Assembly (NCBI GenBank): GCA_964006375.1
Contig: OZ023270.1
Coordinates: forward strand, 58,782,288-58,846,287
Direction of reading: 5' to 3'
Source: Tillus elongatus
Lineage: Eukaryota > Arthropoda > Insecta > Coleoptera > Cleridae
Length of the DNA: 64,000 nt
Position 1 is the stretch's first letter. Each line of letters opens with the position of its first letter. A program made the translations under genes and the position numbers. This document shows, in pieces, positions 1 through 12,756 of this stretch. A model generated the notes under the pieces. The model made no database searches, was not told the origin of the DNA, and saw only the letters and a list, made by a program, of their open reading frames with translations.

Positions 1-352
1 CTTCAGCTCTTGCATTAATTGAACTTTGTACGCATTCATACCGAGATCTTCATGCAACATTCTTCTCAAAGTGCGTGAAATGTCAAATTCTTGAGAACGA
101 TGAGGAGTTGATGTTGATGGTTGTTCACACACACTCTGAGCAACAGCAGCGATGTTTTCGGTTGAGCGCACTGGAAGAGTACGTACACGGTTTGTTTTAT
201 CCAACAACGATCCAGTTTCATGAACTCGCTTCACAAATTGATCCACAAACTGCGTTTTTGTCAATTTTTTTTCGTAAATTTCTTACAGTTTGACCACTTT
301 GGAAATAAGTTTTTAATATTTCCCAACTTTGTTCAAGCGAAAAGCGACTCAT
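1..352 (-). pseudogene. Tc1/mariner-superfamily transposase, N-terminal relic (runs off the left edge)
   Basis: On the minus strand an ATG at 352 opens a peptide starting MSRFSLEQSWEILKTY, the typical N-terminus of a common arthropod Tc1/mariner transposase family (helix-turn-helix DNA-binding region). After about 24 codons a one-base shift near 280 moves the reading into another frame, which continues TKTQFVDQFVKRVHETG, then the linker with VRSTENIAAVAQSV, then LHEDLGMNAYKVQL at the window edge. The catalytic DDE part lies outside the window. The shift means it is not functional as seen. Upstream of the ATG, the minus strand near 473 reads AAAGGGTGGGCCATC, which looks like the outer end of the element's terminal inverted repeat. 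Family assignment is from remembered motif similarity. Confidence 0.8.
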
Positions 353-473
353 TTCATAAATGTCAAACATAAAACCAACTTTCTGTCACATCGGAAATGT
401 CATCAAACCTTCCAACCTCAAAATAACCTATAGTTCCAATTCCAAACGTTAGATGGCCCACCCTTTACAATAC

Positions 474-2094
474 CGACATCTTCCTTTCATTGAAATACTG
501 GAAAAATGACAGATTTTCTTCAACTGTTACATGGCCATCACTGCTTCTTCTAATAACATAATAAGTTAAAATGATGAACTTGGAATTGGTATTCGGTGGT
601 TCTTCAAAATCGAAAACAGGAACAGTTGCGCCTGAAGGTATGATATTCTCTCCTTCGCTTTCACAGTCGGAATCTATTCCTCGATTTAGGTATCCGTACG
701 CATAAATCTTCGAAGTTGTCATTATTTGTGGCTCCGGCCATTTCCACAATTTTTCTTGGTTGACTATGCATTTTGCCTGAAAATATGAAAAACAAAATTG
801 TCCTGCAAAATGTGACGTTTATCAAGGAACCAAAAACTTTTACAAACTTAAAAATTGATGATCCAAAAGCACATGATTTATCGTGAACCATCCATTGCCA
901 TCAAAACTACGTTGAAAACGAAATTACGTGAAAATTGCTTAGGGCTTAAGAAACCAGGAATTTTTGCGAATTGTACTGTTATCAAGTTTCAACATATTAT
1001 TGGAAAACTAGCAATGTTAATCTAGATACACGTGACAGAAACTCATAACACCAGGCAATGTGTACTATATGACACATCTTCACTTGTAGGTAACATGACA
1101 GGGTGTCTAATCAGATACATAATTTTTCAAACGATTTATTATTTTTATTATTTCATCAATGCTAAAAAAAGTACACAGATACCAACCTACAAGCCTAACG
1201 CAAGGTCCAGCGTTAATAAAATTTGGATGAAATTTGTCAAAAATGATAATAAACTATAAATCTCACCTGTTGTACAATAAACAACAACACTCGGCAATAA
1301 TTACATGCACGGTTTGATGGATATGCTCCAGAGGTGACGCTGGATGATTCATAAGAACAAAAAATAACTAAAAAAAATGATAGAAAAGAGGTTTTATGAA
1401 AGATGCATTGCCTATTTGGAGACTAATTTTCACTTCATATGTACAAAAAAAAATCCCAGGTATCTTGGAAATCACATTGTCAAGTTTAGGCTTAAAACTT
1501 TTTTTTAAGTCAGACAAATGTCAAAATACTGCTTGATGTCAATAATGCGTTTGTAAGATTTTCAATCGTTGAATTGTATCAACAGCCAAGTTGATATGTG
1601 AACGCTTAATCTCTGCTGTTGGCGCCTGGTGAACGGAGGCTATGTATTTTATGATTCAACATAATCTCCTTTTACTTAAACATATTTATTACAACGAACC
1701 TGCAACCCATGTATTAGACCTACCAAAAATTACATCCCTGCGAAGACCATGTCTTCACATCTTCCATCACTCCTTTCTTTAAAAAAATATTGCTCGCTTT
1801 TACCCCAATTTCCTCGCAGAGTGTTTTCTGTTCAAGTCCAAATTAACGTAAATTATCTGATTAACTGACATCCAGGTTTAGCTTGATTCAACGGTTTGGT
1901 AATATTTTGCCATAAACTGCATCGATATTTTTGGAAACGGACCCACAAATTTGAAACACACAATAGATTTTTTTACGGTCGCATACAAGGAACATTGATC
2001 AATAAGGGTATTAAGCATATCTTTGTAACCCCGTTAACCCTTAGACATCTTAAAATAATATAGGTACTTGATGATGACGTGAAATTCCAATTTT
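474..2094. other. No recognised gene
   Basis: Short open frames occur on both strands, including a minus-strand frame over 465-749 that begins at the end of the preceding transposon, but none matches a family I recognise. A 16-base string TTGGCGCCTGGTGAAC at 1619-1634 recurs at 37954-37969 in similar flanking sequence, so part of this stretch is repeat-derived. Confidence 0.5.
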
Positions 2095-3400
2095 TCAATT
2101 TTCAACGTTTAACCACGCAAGAAACCGCTATGTCCGCATTCTTTCTAAGGCAAAAAATTCGTTTAATAACCACATCAAAAACAAAGTCCTCTTAAGCTCC
2201 AACGACGGCAAACCCTTCTGGACTCTTGCTAAATCTATTGGGAATAATTTCTGCAAGAGCACGTTCCCACCTCGTGTCTCAGATGAAATGGTTTCTACCG
2301 CCCTGGGCAAGGCTGAACTTTTTACCTCGTTGTTTGCCGGCAATTCTACTATCAACCCACCTCCAAATGTTCAACCACCAACAGTCCCCAATGTCGCGCA
2401 TAAAATGACGGATATCATTTTCAAACTAAAAAGGTACGAAATATGCTGGAAAACTGCTCGAGTACAACCCGTCCCCAAGAAGGGCTCCAAAGCGCTTCCT
2501 AGCAATTACAGGCCTATTTCTCTCCTTTCAGTCGTCTCTAAAGTGATGGAAGAGTATATAAATACCGATCAAAAGCCGACCTCCTTTCCTTTGTCACCCA
2601 TTCATGGAACAAGTCTATGGAACTACACGGTGAATCCCAGATTGTCGCTCTAGACATATCCAAAGCATTCGGCCAGGTCTGGCACGCAGCGCTGCTTAAT
2701 AAACTTCCGGCCTATGGCCTACCACCAAAACTCTGTACGTGGACAGCAAATTTCCTCTCCAACCGGAGCATTTCTGTTGTCGTGGATGGCCATTCCTCTA
2801 AACTGTATCCAATTATTGCAGGAGTTCCTCAAGGTTCAGCTTTAGCCCCTACTTTGTTTCTTCTCCATATCAATGACTTCCTCTCTAGCCCATTCAACCC
2901 AGTTCACAGTTACGCGGACGACAGCACCCTCCACTCAAATATACAATATTCTAAGCCTGTCTCTTTAGCCCAATTAGATGAGGATCGCAGACTCATGGAG
3001 GGTTTTGTCTCCGTGGATCTCCAAAAAATATTAGACTGGGGAAGTAATAATCTTGTACAATTCAACCCCAGCAAATATCAGTCTTGCTTTCTTTCTCATA
3101 AGAGATACATCAGCCCTAGGCCCATCACAATGAACAACCAAGTTATTCAAAGTAATGAGTCCTTTTCACTTGTTGGCATTTCTGTGGATCGAAATCTCAA
3201 TTGGCACCAACATATCACATCAATTGCAGAAGCGGCTGCTAAGAAATTAGGTTTCCTCTTCCGGGCTCGCAAATACTTTTCACCAGCTAATCTCTATACC
3301 TTATATTCTTCACAAATAAAGCCAAACCTCGAATACTGCTCCCACATCTGGGGTGCCGCTGCCGCTTCTACACTCGCTATCCTGGAATGTTACGGTCGAT
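2095..3400 (+). pseudogene. Non-LTR retrotransposon reverse transcriptase fragment, copy 1
   Basis: The plus strand encodes the region upstream of and within a LINE reverse transcriptase. It starts with a pre-RT linker (RYVRILSKAKNSFNNHIKNK), followed by the RT entry motif (SNYRPISLLSVVSKVMEEYI), then DISKAFGQVWHAALLNKLP, GVPQGSALAPTLFLLHINDF and the catalytic YADDSTLH near residue 97 of the main frame. The copy is broken. After KVMEEYINT a stretch present in the second copy is missing, with a frame change near 2560-2620, and homology stops near 3390 in unrelated sequence. There is no endonuclease domain, so it is truncated at both ends. The RT type resembles the jockey/CR1 group found in insects; clade assignment is inference. 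Confidence 0.85.
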
Positions 3401-5222
3401 GTTCTCTTTTTAAAATTTATCGGATAACTAAGCTTTGACATATTGAAATGAAATTTCAGACTGACCTTGCTAATAAGTTATTTCTCCTGTTGATCGCAAT
3501 ATTTTGTTTATCATAGCCAATCTGATATCCATACATTATTTTTTTGTGATTTTTACCAAGCGTTTTTGTTATTTGACGTATCTATTTTACCTCTTGAGAA
3601 GCTATAGTATTACTTTTTGCTAAGAATATACATTTTTGGGGTGCATTTATTTGTGTCTTTTAGAAGATTATTTACTTTGGATACAGCAAAATGTTCTCAG
3701 TAATTTTTGGTAACCGTATGTTATGACCTCTTAAGGATATATCTGGGTATATTAGAAAACATTGGCAGTTAATGTCACTTCCTTGGAGCAACCCAATTGA
3801 TGAATGCTTAACTAAATTTAAAAGACCTAAAGAAATAATGTATCAATTCCACAGATATTTCATTATTGGTATATTGTTTCATTTGTTATTAATTATTCAT
3901 CGTACTTTACAAATACGTTTACTGTCTGTGCTTGCAAAAGAACAGTCTTTTGCCAGACCTAACCCTACCGTCATCTTTTCAAATTTTGTAATTATTTTCT
4001 CTCGTTAGTATGTGAAATATTTCAACTTTGTTCCAATTATATTTAGTCAGTAGGCCACTGTGCTTCTCTTAAGGTACCAAAGTGGAAACAGTTATGGATG
4101 AGATGGATAGGCTGTTGAAAATGGCTTTGCGATACCCTACTTATTATTAAGCCACAGCATAATATGCTGTGATTAAACCTTATTTACTTGGGTAATCCGC
4201 ATCGAAACTTTTGATGCCACAGGTCCTGGACAGGCTGGAAAATTACCGTTGCTAACTTCATGTCGGTTTCTCTTATTTTCAACCAAACTATTAGATGTAT
4301 CTGTTAACTGTCATTTCTTTAATTTTGTAAATAATTTGGTTGAACTTCGATGTTTCTTAGCCGGGCTACTTATTTTTCGCTTATGCAATTTTTTCGCCAA
4401 TTATAAGTTACCTACATAAATTTGTGATAGAGAATGTGTCAAGATCACATTCAGTTTTGGTGAAATCATTCACAAGTGAAAGTAAATTTCACGTTGACTG
4501 GAGACTTTGTTGGTAGTACATAAATTATTTTGTATTGGTTAAAGACATTTCATGTTTAATTCTGGGTAGGGTCACCCTCATTATTTCTCTAAATTCACAG
4601 CATTGGATAGCTAGCTTTGGTGATTTCAGGTAGCTGCTCATATTTTTTGTATAGGGTCTGTCCCATTTTAATACCCGGGCAGGAATCTTTACTTCAGGCT
4701 TCAGGTCACTTTGCTTTAGAAGGTATCAGATAAAGCACCCAGACCTAGTCCGTAATTATTCACTAAGCTCTACCGTTTACCTCCGTGTTTCGGTGTTTTA
4801 CTGTGTAGGAAAGTTCCTTATTTCTAATGAAATTTGAGTTGTTTTCAGTTGTACGGACGTAATGTTTCTGTCTGTAGACACAACATTGTAGGAATTCGAG
4901 GATGACCATATCTAATATATCTGCCTCATACTTTAAAGACTGCAATATTTTATCGCCAGTTGCTTTGTCAATATCATTGTCTGATTTCATTATTCTATTC
5001 GTAGCTCATGTGTAAGTCGGTAAAATGGTACCTAGTTTGCAGCTAAGGCCAACGAATAAAACAAGAAGAAAACTCACATTTTACACTATGATTATTACCT
5101 TTATTGCTTTACATCGTACATGTTTATTCAATAAGTCTAAGACTTGTGCTGAATATTAACATAATTTTATATAGATAGTTGCATCTAAAACTGCTTGACA
5201 ACACTCCAAATTCAACAAAAGA
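3401..5222. other. No recognised gene
   Basis: AT-rich sequence between two LINE copies. Short open frames at 3772-4008 (+) and 4763-4990 (-) show no family motifs. I see no repeats that match the rest of the window. Confidence 0.4.
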
Positions 5223-6572
5223 TCATTAAGTATATAAACACCGAATTACTAAAATTTCTTGAAAAACAGTCTAATCCACGACAGGCAGTATGGATTCCGT
5301 CAGCGCAGATCAACTGCCGACCTCCTTTCCTTTGTCACCCATTCTTGGAACAAGTCTATGGAACTACACGGTGAATCCCAGATTGTCGCTCTAGACATAT
5401 CCAAAGCATTCGACCAGGTCTGGCACGCAGCGCTGCTTAATAAACTACCGGCCTATGGCCTACCCCAAAACTCTGTACGTGGACAGCAAATTTCCTCTCC
5501 AACCGGAGCATTTCTGTTGTCGTGGATGGCCATTCCTCTAAACTGTATCCAATTAATGCAGGAGTTCCTCAAGGTTTAGCTTTAGCCCCTACTTTGTTTC
5601 TTCTCCACATCAATGACCTCCTCTCTAGCACATCCAATCCAGTTCACAGTTACGCGGACGACAGCACCCTCCATTCCAATATACAATATTCTAAGCCTGT
5701 CTCTTTAGCCCAACTAGATGAGGATCGCAAACTCATGGAGGGTTCTATCTCCGTGGATCTCCAAAAAAGATTAGACTGGGGAAGTAAAAATTTTGTACAA
5801 TTCAACCCCACCAAATCTCAGTCTTGCTTTCTTTCTCATAAGAGATACACCAGCCCTAGACCCATCACAATAAACAACCAAGTTATTCAAAGTAATGAGT
5901 CCTTTTCACCTGCTGGCATCTCTGTGGATCGAAATCAAAATTGGCACCAACATGTCACATCAATTGCAGAAGCGGCTGCTAAGAAATTAGGTTTCCTCTT
6001 CCGGGCTCGCAAATACTTTTCATCAGCTAATATCTATACTTATACTTCACAAATAAAACCAAACCTCGAATACTGCTCCCACATCTGGGGTGATCTGCCG
6101 CTTCTACACTCCCTATCCTGGACTCCATTGAGAAGAGAGCTATACGTCTCATCGGTGACCCTACCCTCACCCAAAGGCTGCCATCCCTTGCCCACCGACA
6201 TGCCGTTGGTGACCTCTCTCTCTTTTATAGATATCTGCACGGGCACTGCTCAGAGGAGCTTTCCTCCATAGTTCCTCCACCTGCTGCCCCCAACAGATCT
6301 ACCAGGAGAACAGAGCGAATGCACCCTTTTACTGTCCAGGTCACCAGACATAGAACATCTTGTTATGCCCGCTCTTTTGTCCCGAAGACTTCCAAGTTGT
6401 GGAATTCCTTGCCGGCACATGTTTATCCTTCTCCTCCGAACCTCCAAACCTTCAAGTCCAGAATTAACAAGTTGCCTCTTTACTCCTTGTCGACACCCAC
6501 GGTACGATAGTATTTAGACTGTAAGCCCTCGTGGTGTGTTGTTGAAATTAAAATAAAATATTATATTTTGTC
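5223..6572 (+). pseudogene. Non-LTR retrotransposon reverse transcriptase and 3' end, copy 2
   Basis: Same element as the fragment at 2095-3400 and nearly identical to it where they overlap. It retains the segment missing there (LIHDRQYGFRQRRSTADLLS), then DISKAFDQVWHAALLNKLP, a frameshift near 5460-5520, GVPQGLALAPTLFLLHINDL, catalytic YADDSTLH, the thumb region, and after more shifts near 6040-6110 the C-terminal conserved piece with RSFVPKTSKLWNSLPAHVYP at 6370-6430. The 3' end is an A-rich tail (AAATTAAAATAAAATATT) ending near 6570. It is 5'-truncated near 5223. Frameshifts and an in-frame change at the palm show it is dead. It shows the original 3' end of this LINE family. Confidence 0.87.
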
Positions 6573-7433
6573 GTGTCAAATGTGCTAAAATCTAAAATAA
6601 AGTTTACGAATCCTCAACTGTTGAAACTTTTATGCACCAAAAATAATTTGGGATGGCTGGAATACACAATCGACATTATGACCCTTGATCTAGCCACGGC
6701 GCAGAAAACTGACCAATCAAATTCGATGTTCTGTTTTCACGGTCTTAATGTTACTATATGCGCCAGATCGAGGGTCAGATTCTCCCAAGCGGTTTAGCTA
6801 AGTGACACCTGTTTCCTTACTCTATTAACTGAATAATTAACTTCCAACATCTTTTAATATTCAACTAGCTTTTGGAGAAAATGTACAGCCGAAGGAATGT
6901 TACATGCCATTTACAAATCAGACGCTAAATGAAACTATGACTGAAGCTCTTGAGTGTTCAGATATTAGCTCAGATGTTAGTCCAATATGCAATAATCATA
7001 TGGCAAAATCTCAAGGCGTAACTGAGATCCAATCAGACGAAAATATTAGTGATGATTCATTTGACTCACTTCTTAATTTGATGAGGGAAAACAATATAAA
7101 ATTTGGTACTACTGCCCAAAATGTTGAGAGGTTTGTTACAAGAATTAATTTAAATAAAACAAAGCATGCATGAGAGGTTTTTTTTTTTGAATACAAGAAG
7201 CTGCAGCCCGCTGAATTAAAGATGGGGTGGGTAGTTCACGTACAACCAACGTCTATTGCTAGAGGAAGACCAGGATTGTAAGCGGGTGCAAACGAGGTCC
7301 TATAGGTCGCTCAGCACAATGTGAACCCTTAAACAAAAGACTGAAAAGGCGACACAATTTGGCAGAAAATGCCAGAGTAAATCGTCGTAATACTATAAAA
7401 CATGGCGCTGCACATTGAGTGTGGTCTTTTGTA
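6573..7433. other. No recognised gene; one acidic 89-codon open frame
   Basis: A plus-strand frame at 6904-7173 encodes an 89-residue Ser/Asp/Asn-rich peptide (MPFTNQTLNETMTEALECSD...). No domain is recognisable and no splice context is clear, so it is not called as a gene. It could be an exon or chance. Confidence 0.3.
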
Positions 7434-8246
7434 CAGGGCTTTCATTAATTCCCGAACCCCACGTGACCGGATTCTGTCTCTCTCTTAGTGGAATATGATT
7501 TTATGAGTTGACAGCCAAAAGTAACCAAAAAACCACTAGACTAGGGACCCTAAAGTTACTAAATCAATTGACAATTGACAGTTCAGTCCATTGGCGCTCA
7601 ATTCCCTTTTGACGGTTATTTTGTATGTATATTGTGCATTTTCCATATTCGACCATTGTTTACCTTCTTCAAATAATTTTCTATCTGTTGGACAATAAAA
7701 ATAAACAGTTTTTATCAAAACTTAGCATTTTCATTGCGTTTTTACGTAAGCTAAAAGTGTAGGTATGTTAAGGTTATGTTGTTGACGATATTCGACATCG
7801 CATGGAACGAAGCCCTACCAAATCTGTTCGTCGGTAATCTGTCCAAACAGGTGCATATTTGTTACATGTTACACAATACACATTCCTAAAAACGCAAATT
7901 AGAAGTTTAAACAATCGGACCTCAATTTGTTTACGTACATTACAAAATTTTGATATCTATACAAAATCAAAGTCATATTTTATCATGTTTTTAATTTTTT
8001 TTTTAACAATCAATAACAGTAAACCATACATGAACAGACTTGCTGTTAAAAATACTAAATAATAAATACATTTAAGACATTTACTGTTTCAACTTATTAT
8101 AATTTTTATATTTTTTATAAAACCCCAAAGGAAATGAGACAACACTGGCATCTTAGGGATTTCATTAATTCAGGTTGTACAACCGTGTATGCCGGGTTGC
8201 CTAACTTTAGCGGTCACGTGGGGTTCGGGAATTAATGAAAGCCCTG
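7434..8246. mobile_element. Non-autonomous DNA transposon with perfect 36-bp terminal inverted repeats
   Basis: The 36 bases at 7434-7469, starting CAGGGCTTTCATTAATTC, are an exact reverse complement of 8211-8246, giving an 813-bp element. The interior holds no transposase motif. Left flank is ...TTGTA and right flank is CATTT..., so a TA target duplication is possible only if one copy has mutated. The CAGGG ends also recall hAT elements, but no matching 8-bp duplication is present. Immediately outside the right end, TTTAATGAAAACCCTG resembles a second, partial terminal repeat. Superfamily is left open. Confidence 0.8.
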
Positions 8247-10149
8247 CATTTAATGAAAACCCTGTATTTAATGATAAATATTGAAATATGTTCGTTTTTT
8301 AAATAGTTTACAAGCCTTACTGCTGAAAACCATCTCGAAATTCAGTAGTTAGATTTTCACATATTTTGGTATGATGTTAGTGTTTTTAGTGAGACTGGAG
8401 ATATAACATCGACATCTATATCTGATATGGATATGGATGGGGGTTTCAGATTCATGAAACTTAAATCATAACACAGTACCCATAATAAATCATAATCATC
8501 TAGCCACTCACATGTCAACATCCGATACTTTTCGTATTGGTTCGTATGGCGACGAAATTAATCACACACTCAACATCCAAGCGTGTGATGAACTGAGTGG
8601 TATCGGCAAATATGCCAAGGGAAATGTCGCCATGTTACCTGTCATTCCAATGGTCAAAATACATTAAGATATATTCGGCTTGTTTTGCCCACTGACAGAA
8701 AGATGTGTATGTTGTAAGTCAACAGTAGATGTGGCGTAAATTGAAATGTAACCTTGAACTGGAAGGGGACCCAAATGAATGACAGTTAAGGCACATTTTC
8801 AACAGAAAGAGATGGGGCGTAAAACGTGTTGCTGTGTTTTTCTTACTTAGTAATCTTATGCCAATATTTAACTGCTCATTACAAATGAGCCGTATCTCTG
8901 ATTATTGTCGATCTCAATGATGCTCAGAAAATCGATATTGAAAGCAGCGCCGGGTCCCTTCCAGTTAAATGTGATATTTCCATGGTGCCGCATATACCTG
9001 CCCAATGCAAATACTCTTAATATTGTTATGTTGTCGTGGTTCTGTATTTGTTCATTAACAAAACACAGCCTTTCAAACTGCAATCATTGCCAAAAAAAAA
9101 AGTATGTCAAAATTTTTGTGTTAAGGTATTATAGTTATTAAAACATTTGGTTGTACCAAAATAATGATAATTAAATAAGAAATACAAGATAAATAGCCAC
9201 GGCTGCAGTAGCATCGTTGGTGGGTGTTGGAACTGTGTAAGAAGTGAGATTTTCAGAAATTTATAAAGTGGCATAAAACGAAATAATATTTGACAGTTGA
9301 ACGTTCTAGATGCGATGTTTATTAAATTATGTCAATAGAAGCACAAGCACAGCTTTTTGTTAAATATGTATATTTTAAATTAAGAATAAAAACATTATTA
9401 TTGTTATAACTCATTATCTACTGACAATAAACACACAACTATCATTTCTCTATTACCAAATGTCTATACCACTATAGTTCACTTTTAGCCTTCTTTTATT
9501 GTTTATTCTGCACAAACACTGACTCACATACTGACGGGCTGCTCCATCTGCCGCTAGTTTTTTTTATAACTTCTGGTGGCTCGAGATCTTTTTACATTCT
9601 TGTATCTATGGTTTCTCGTTCCCTTTCGAACATAATTCTAGAGTGTTCGTTGCTGCCAAGCACTCCAAGCTGCCTCTTGACAATAGAGGTAGTAATGGTC
9701 TATAAACTTGACTCTCATAGAGAAGGATGTAACAATATTTTAGATTAATGTCAATATCAAACAACAAATAATGTAATTGAGCGCGTTCAGGCATAACTAT
9801 TGCTAAATTCAATGTGTCGAAGGGAATGCTCACTGTTGAAATGTCAGATGGCTAGATTGTGTCGCCAGTTTAACTAACATTTATACTAAAATTAATGTTA
9901 TAAGTTATCGTTTCTTCCAGTTGCCGTAAATAATATTCGGTGTTTAAAAGTTGTAATAGTTGCGTGTCACCGCAAGTTAACTTTTAGCGTTCACCGTATC
10001 CACCAACTCAACATAATCAACTCTCGTGTCAGCCGAGCGCGTCCATTGATTTGATATTTGATCCACTATCAGAATATTGTTTTTCGTGCTACGTAAATGT
10101 AATTTTAAGAGTATAATCAAAATCTATTGGATAATGTTAGTGAATAATT
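8247..10149. other. No recognised gene
   Basis: AT-rich sequence with short unassigned open frames (for example 8868-9083 and 9606-9833 on the minus strand). Nothing here matches a family known to me. Confidence 0.4.
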
Positions 10150-10530
10150 TTACACAATGCAGGACGTACGCAGGCAATTCATATCCAAAAAAAGCGAATT
10201 ACACAAACTGAAGATGTAAAACAAGAAAATCCATATATAAATCTTAAGTTGTCTATGGAAAATCAAGGTAGATAGTGGACGGGAAGGCAATTCAACTCCA
10301 AAAAAAAGAGAAGTACACAAAACAAATAAACAAATCCATTGCGAAATTTTAATTTGTCTATGGAAAATTCAGGCACAGAGTATACAGGAAAATCAAGGTA
10401 GATAGTGGACGGGAAGGCAATTCAACTCCCAAAAAAGTGAAGTACACAAAACAAATAAACAAATCCATTGAGAAATTTTAATTTGTCTATGGAACATTCA
10501 GGCAGGGAGTAGACAGGAAGGCAATGGACT
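10150..10530. repeat. Tandem repeat, unit about 130 bp
   Basis: The string AATCAAGGTAGATAGTGGAC starts at 10261 and again at 10391, a period of 130. Each unit continues with GGCAATTCAACTCC, an A-rich run, GAAGTACACAAA and AATTTGTCTATGGAA. A more diverged leading copy starts near 10150. Related words (GTAAAACAAG, CTGTCTATGAGAA) recur near 11265-11340. No coding content is seen. Confidence 0.8.
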
Positions 10531-11296
10531 ACATTGGTAAGGTTAGGAAATTTCTTTCCCGCACGTTCATAGTTTAAATTTATTACCATTGCTGTTACGT
10601 GCGATGTATAGTTTCGTCGCCTGTAAATTTTGGATTAACAACTCTTGTACTTGAAACGACCCAGACTAAGAACTTGATGTTCTAAATATCAATTATTTTA
10701 GAACTTAAAACATCGTATTTTATTGTGAAATACGGAAAATTGATATTAATGAAAGTCCATAGGCTGAAAGTAATCTCATGAAAGCCAGAGTTCTTAATCA
10801 AAACAATATCATTTTATATATTCCTCAAGTCATTAGCTGACATTTGGCAACGCTTCCCAATTGACCGATTTCGAAGCAACAACCCTCAAGGCCTTGCAAG
10901 TGAAATCGACTGTGGATAAATACGCTAGTGCAAAGGTACGGGTTAAGCTAAAGCTAAGCCCTACGAATTTCTTTAAATCGGGGGTTTGGTTATTTCTTTA
11001 TTTTCTAATTGAGAAAGCTACTTCATGTTGATAATTTCGTCCCAGATGATAGTAAAATCTCCATAGATGATCGTATTGTTGAACTTATACCTAGTTAAGA
11101 AATTCACAGGTGATTGAAAAGTACCCATTTCACATAAGAAATGGGCGGTGCCTGATTTAGAGTTTCTTGCGTTATGAATCCAGTGTAAAATTCCTGCTTC
11201 CAAAACATCGTTACTCTAATGTGGTCCATTCAACCTCCAACAAACCGAAGTAGATATAACTGTAATGTAAAACAAGTAGAAAATACATAAGAGATG

Positions 11297-11450
11297 TCTT
11301 TACCTGTCTATGAGAAGTCTTTACCTGTCTATGAGAAATCCAAGCAGGGAATTTTGACGTTATCAGGGTACGAAACTTTAACAAATTTTAAGGTTATAAG
11401 TTGGGAACATGAACCAGTGCTGTTATAAGTTGGGAACATGAACCAGTGCT
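11297..11450. repeat. Two short tandem duplications
   Basis: A 21-base unit (TCTTTACCTGTCTATGAGAA plus one base) is repeated twice from 11297. A 29-base unit beginning GTTATAAGTTGGGAACATG starts at 11393 and again at 11422. Both look like local slippage duplications. Confidence 0.8.
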
Positions 11451-11949
11451 AGTGGTCAGATTAAACATCACTACCGTGTCGCCGTGTTTACAGTTAGTTG
11501 GACTGGGAGTATAAAGCGTAGGTAAAGAAATTCTAAGCCCCTTTATTTCGATCGATCTTCTGTAATATTGTTTGCTAAGTTTTTAGTTTCCTTTCAAATT
11601 TCGGTTACGTAAAAAACGTGCGGTTGCAGCAAAATGTACATTTTATTGTTAAATTTGTAGGTAAGTTCTTAAATCAATGTCAGGAAATATGTTTGTTTTT
11701 TAACTTTATTTGGGTTTATATTGTCCATGCATACAGTGTGTCACGACAGCCTTAAACTGTCTGTGTTTTCAAAAATATTACGATTTAATGGCATGCTTCG
11801 TAGCATACCCCATACGAAAGTGATTTTGGTGCCACTGGAAGTCACAGGACTAAAATATTTTTGTGTTAAACAAAATCCACTAAATATTGGATAAAAATAT
11901 TATTTTCCTGGTGCATACTATATAATTTTCGTAAATAAAATTGGTAATT

Positions 11950-12381
11950 TCTACGAAAATTCGCGACCATAACGCACTTGTGCGTTTTTGCAAATGTAGT
12001 TCGTTTCAAAAATAAACTAGGTGTCAGTAGGCTCTAAAATTTGAACCACCCACAATTTCGTTACTAAAAAGTTACTAATTTAGGGTCTATTGTGTTTGTG
12101 AATTAATCATATAAACTGTTCGGGCGCAGCAAGTGCGTTATAGTAGCAAACTTTCTTTAAATATTTTTAATTTTAATAACTCAATTTACCATTACCCTAG
12201 AAACTTTATTTTCGGAGGTCCAAAAATTAAAAAAAAAAAGTTTTTTCTGAAAAGGTGTTCTGGCTGGTAAAGAAATTCATCCTAGTTACTTACAAAAAAT
12301 CTCGGGACGCAGCAAGTGCGTTATGGTAGTGAATTTTTATTAAATGCTTCAAATTTGAATAACTCAATTTTCTATAAACTT
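11950..12381. repeat. Unclassified dispersed repeat family, segment A
   Basis: The word CGCAGCAAGTGCGTTAT occurs at about 12125 and 12307. It is followed each time by a GTAGCAAA/GTAGTGAA-like string and then by ATAACTCAATTT. A diverged inverted form lies near 11955-11990. The same word recurs near 14223 and, inverted, at 46022-46062, so this is a dispersed family and not local sequence. No open frame spans it. Class unknown. Confidence 0.7.
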
Positions 12382-12559
12382 TTTTTTTTTTAATTTAATA
12401 TTATTGGCTGCGGCATCTCAGGCCATTAGCACATACTTTCCCATCATTTAATTTTTTTTTTTACAAATTTTCCAAAGTCAACTTGGCTCGCCCGGGAATC
12501 GAACCCGGGACCTCTCGCTTTGCAGGCTGGCACCTAGCCACCTGCGCCACGAGGGCGTC
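12382..12559 (-). mobile_element. tRNA-headed SINE with 11-bp target site duplication
   Basis: Read on the minus strand from 12559, the element starts with a tRNA-like head: GCCCTCGTGGCGCAGGTGG (A-box region), then GGTTCGATTCC (B box) within CCCGGGTTCGATTCCCGGG. It continues into a short unique body and ends in a poly(A) run, seen as T's at 12381-12391. The flanks TCTATAAACTT at 12371-12381 and 12560-12570 are identical and form the target duplication. The empty-site sequence TTTTCTATAAACTTAGAAAG is present at 12703-12722 in a neighbouring repeat copy, which confirms the boundaries. RNA polymerase III transcription and LINE-driven insertion are inferred from the class. Confidence 0.92.
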
Positions 12560-12570
12560 TCTATAAACTT

Positions 12571-12756
12571 AGAAAGTTTAATTTTGGTATGTAGTAAGGT
12601 CTTTCCTAGGGCAAAATATCCACCAAATTTCATTAAAATAACTTTGTAATTTTCGGGGAAAAAGATTTTTCGAAAGAAAATTTAAAATTTGAATAACTCA
12701 ATTTTCTATAAACTTAGAAAGTTGAATTTTGGTACCTAGTAAGGTCTCTCCCAAGG

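Noticed and set aside
465..891. Overlapping minus-strand frames as a host gene
   Set aside because: No recognisable domain, start at a transposon edge, and no consistent splice sites.
6904..7173. 89-codon acidic open frame as a gene
   Set aside because: No homology recognised and no supporting context; mentioned only as a possibility.
12480..12556. Possible functional tRNA gene
   Set aside because: It has A and B boxes but no proper cloverleaf anticodon stem, is followed by a SINE body and poly(A), and is flanked by a target duplication.
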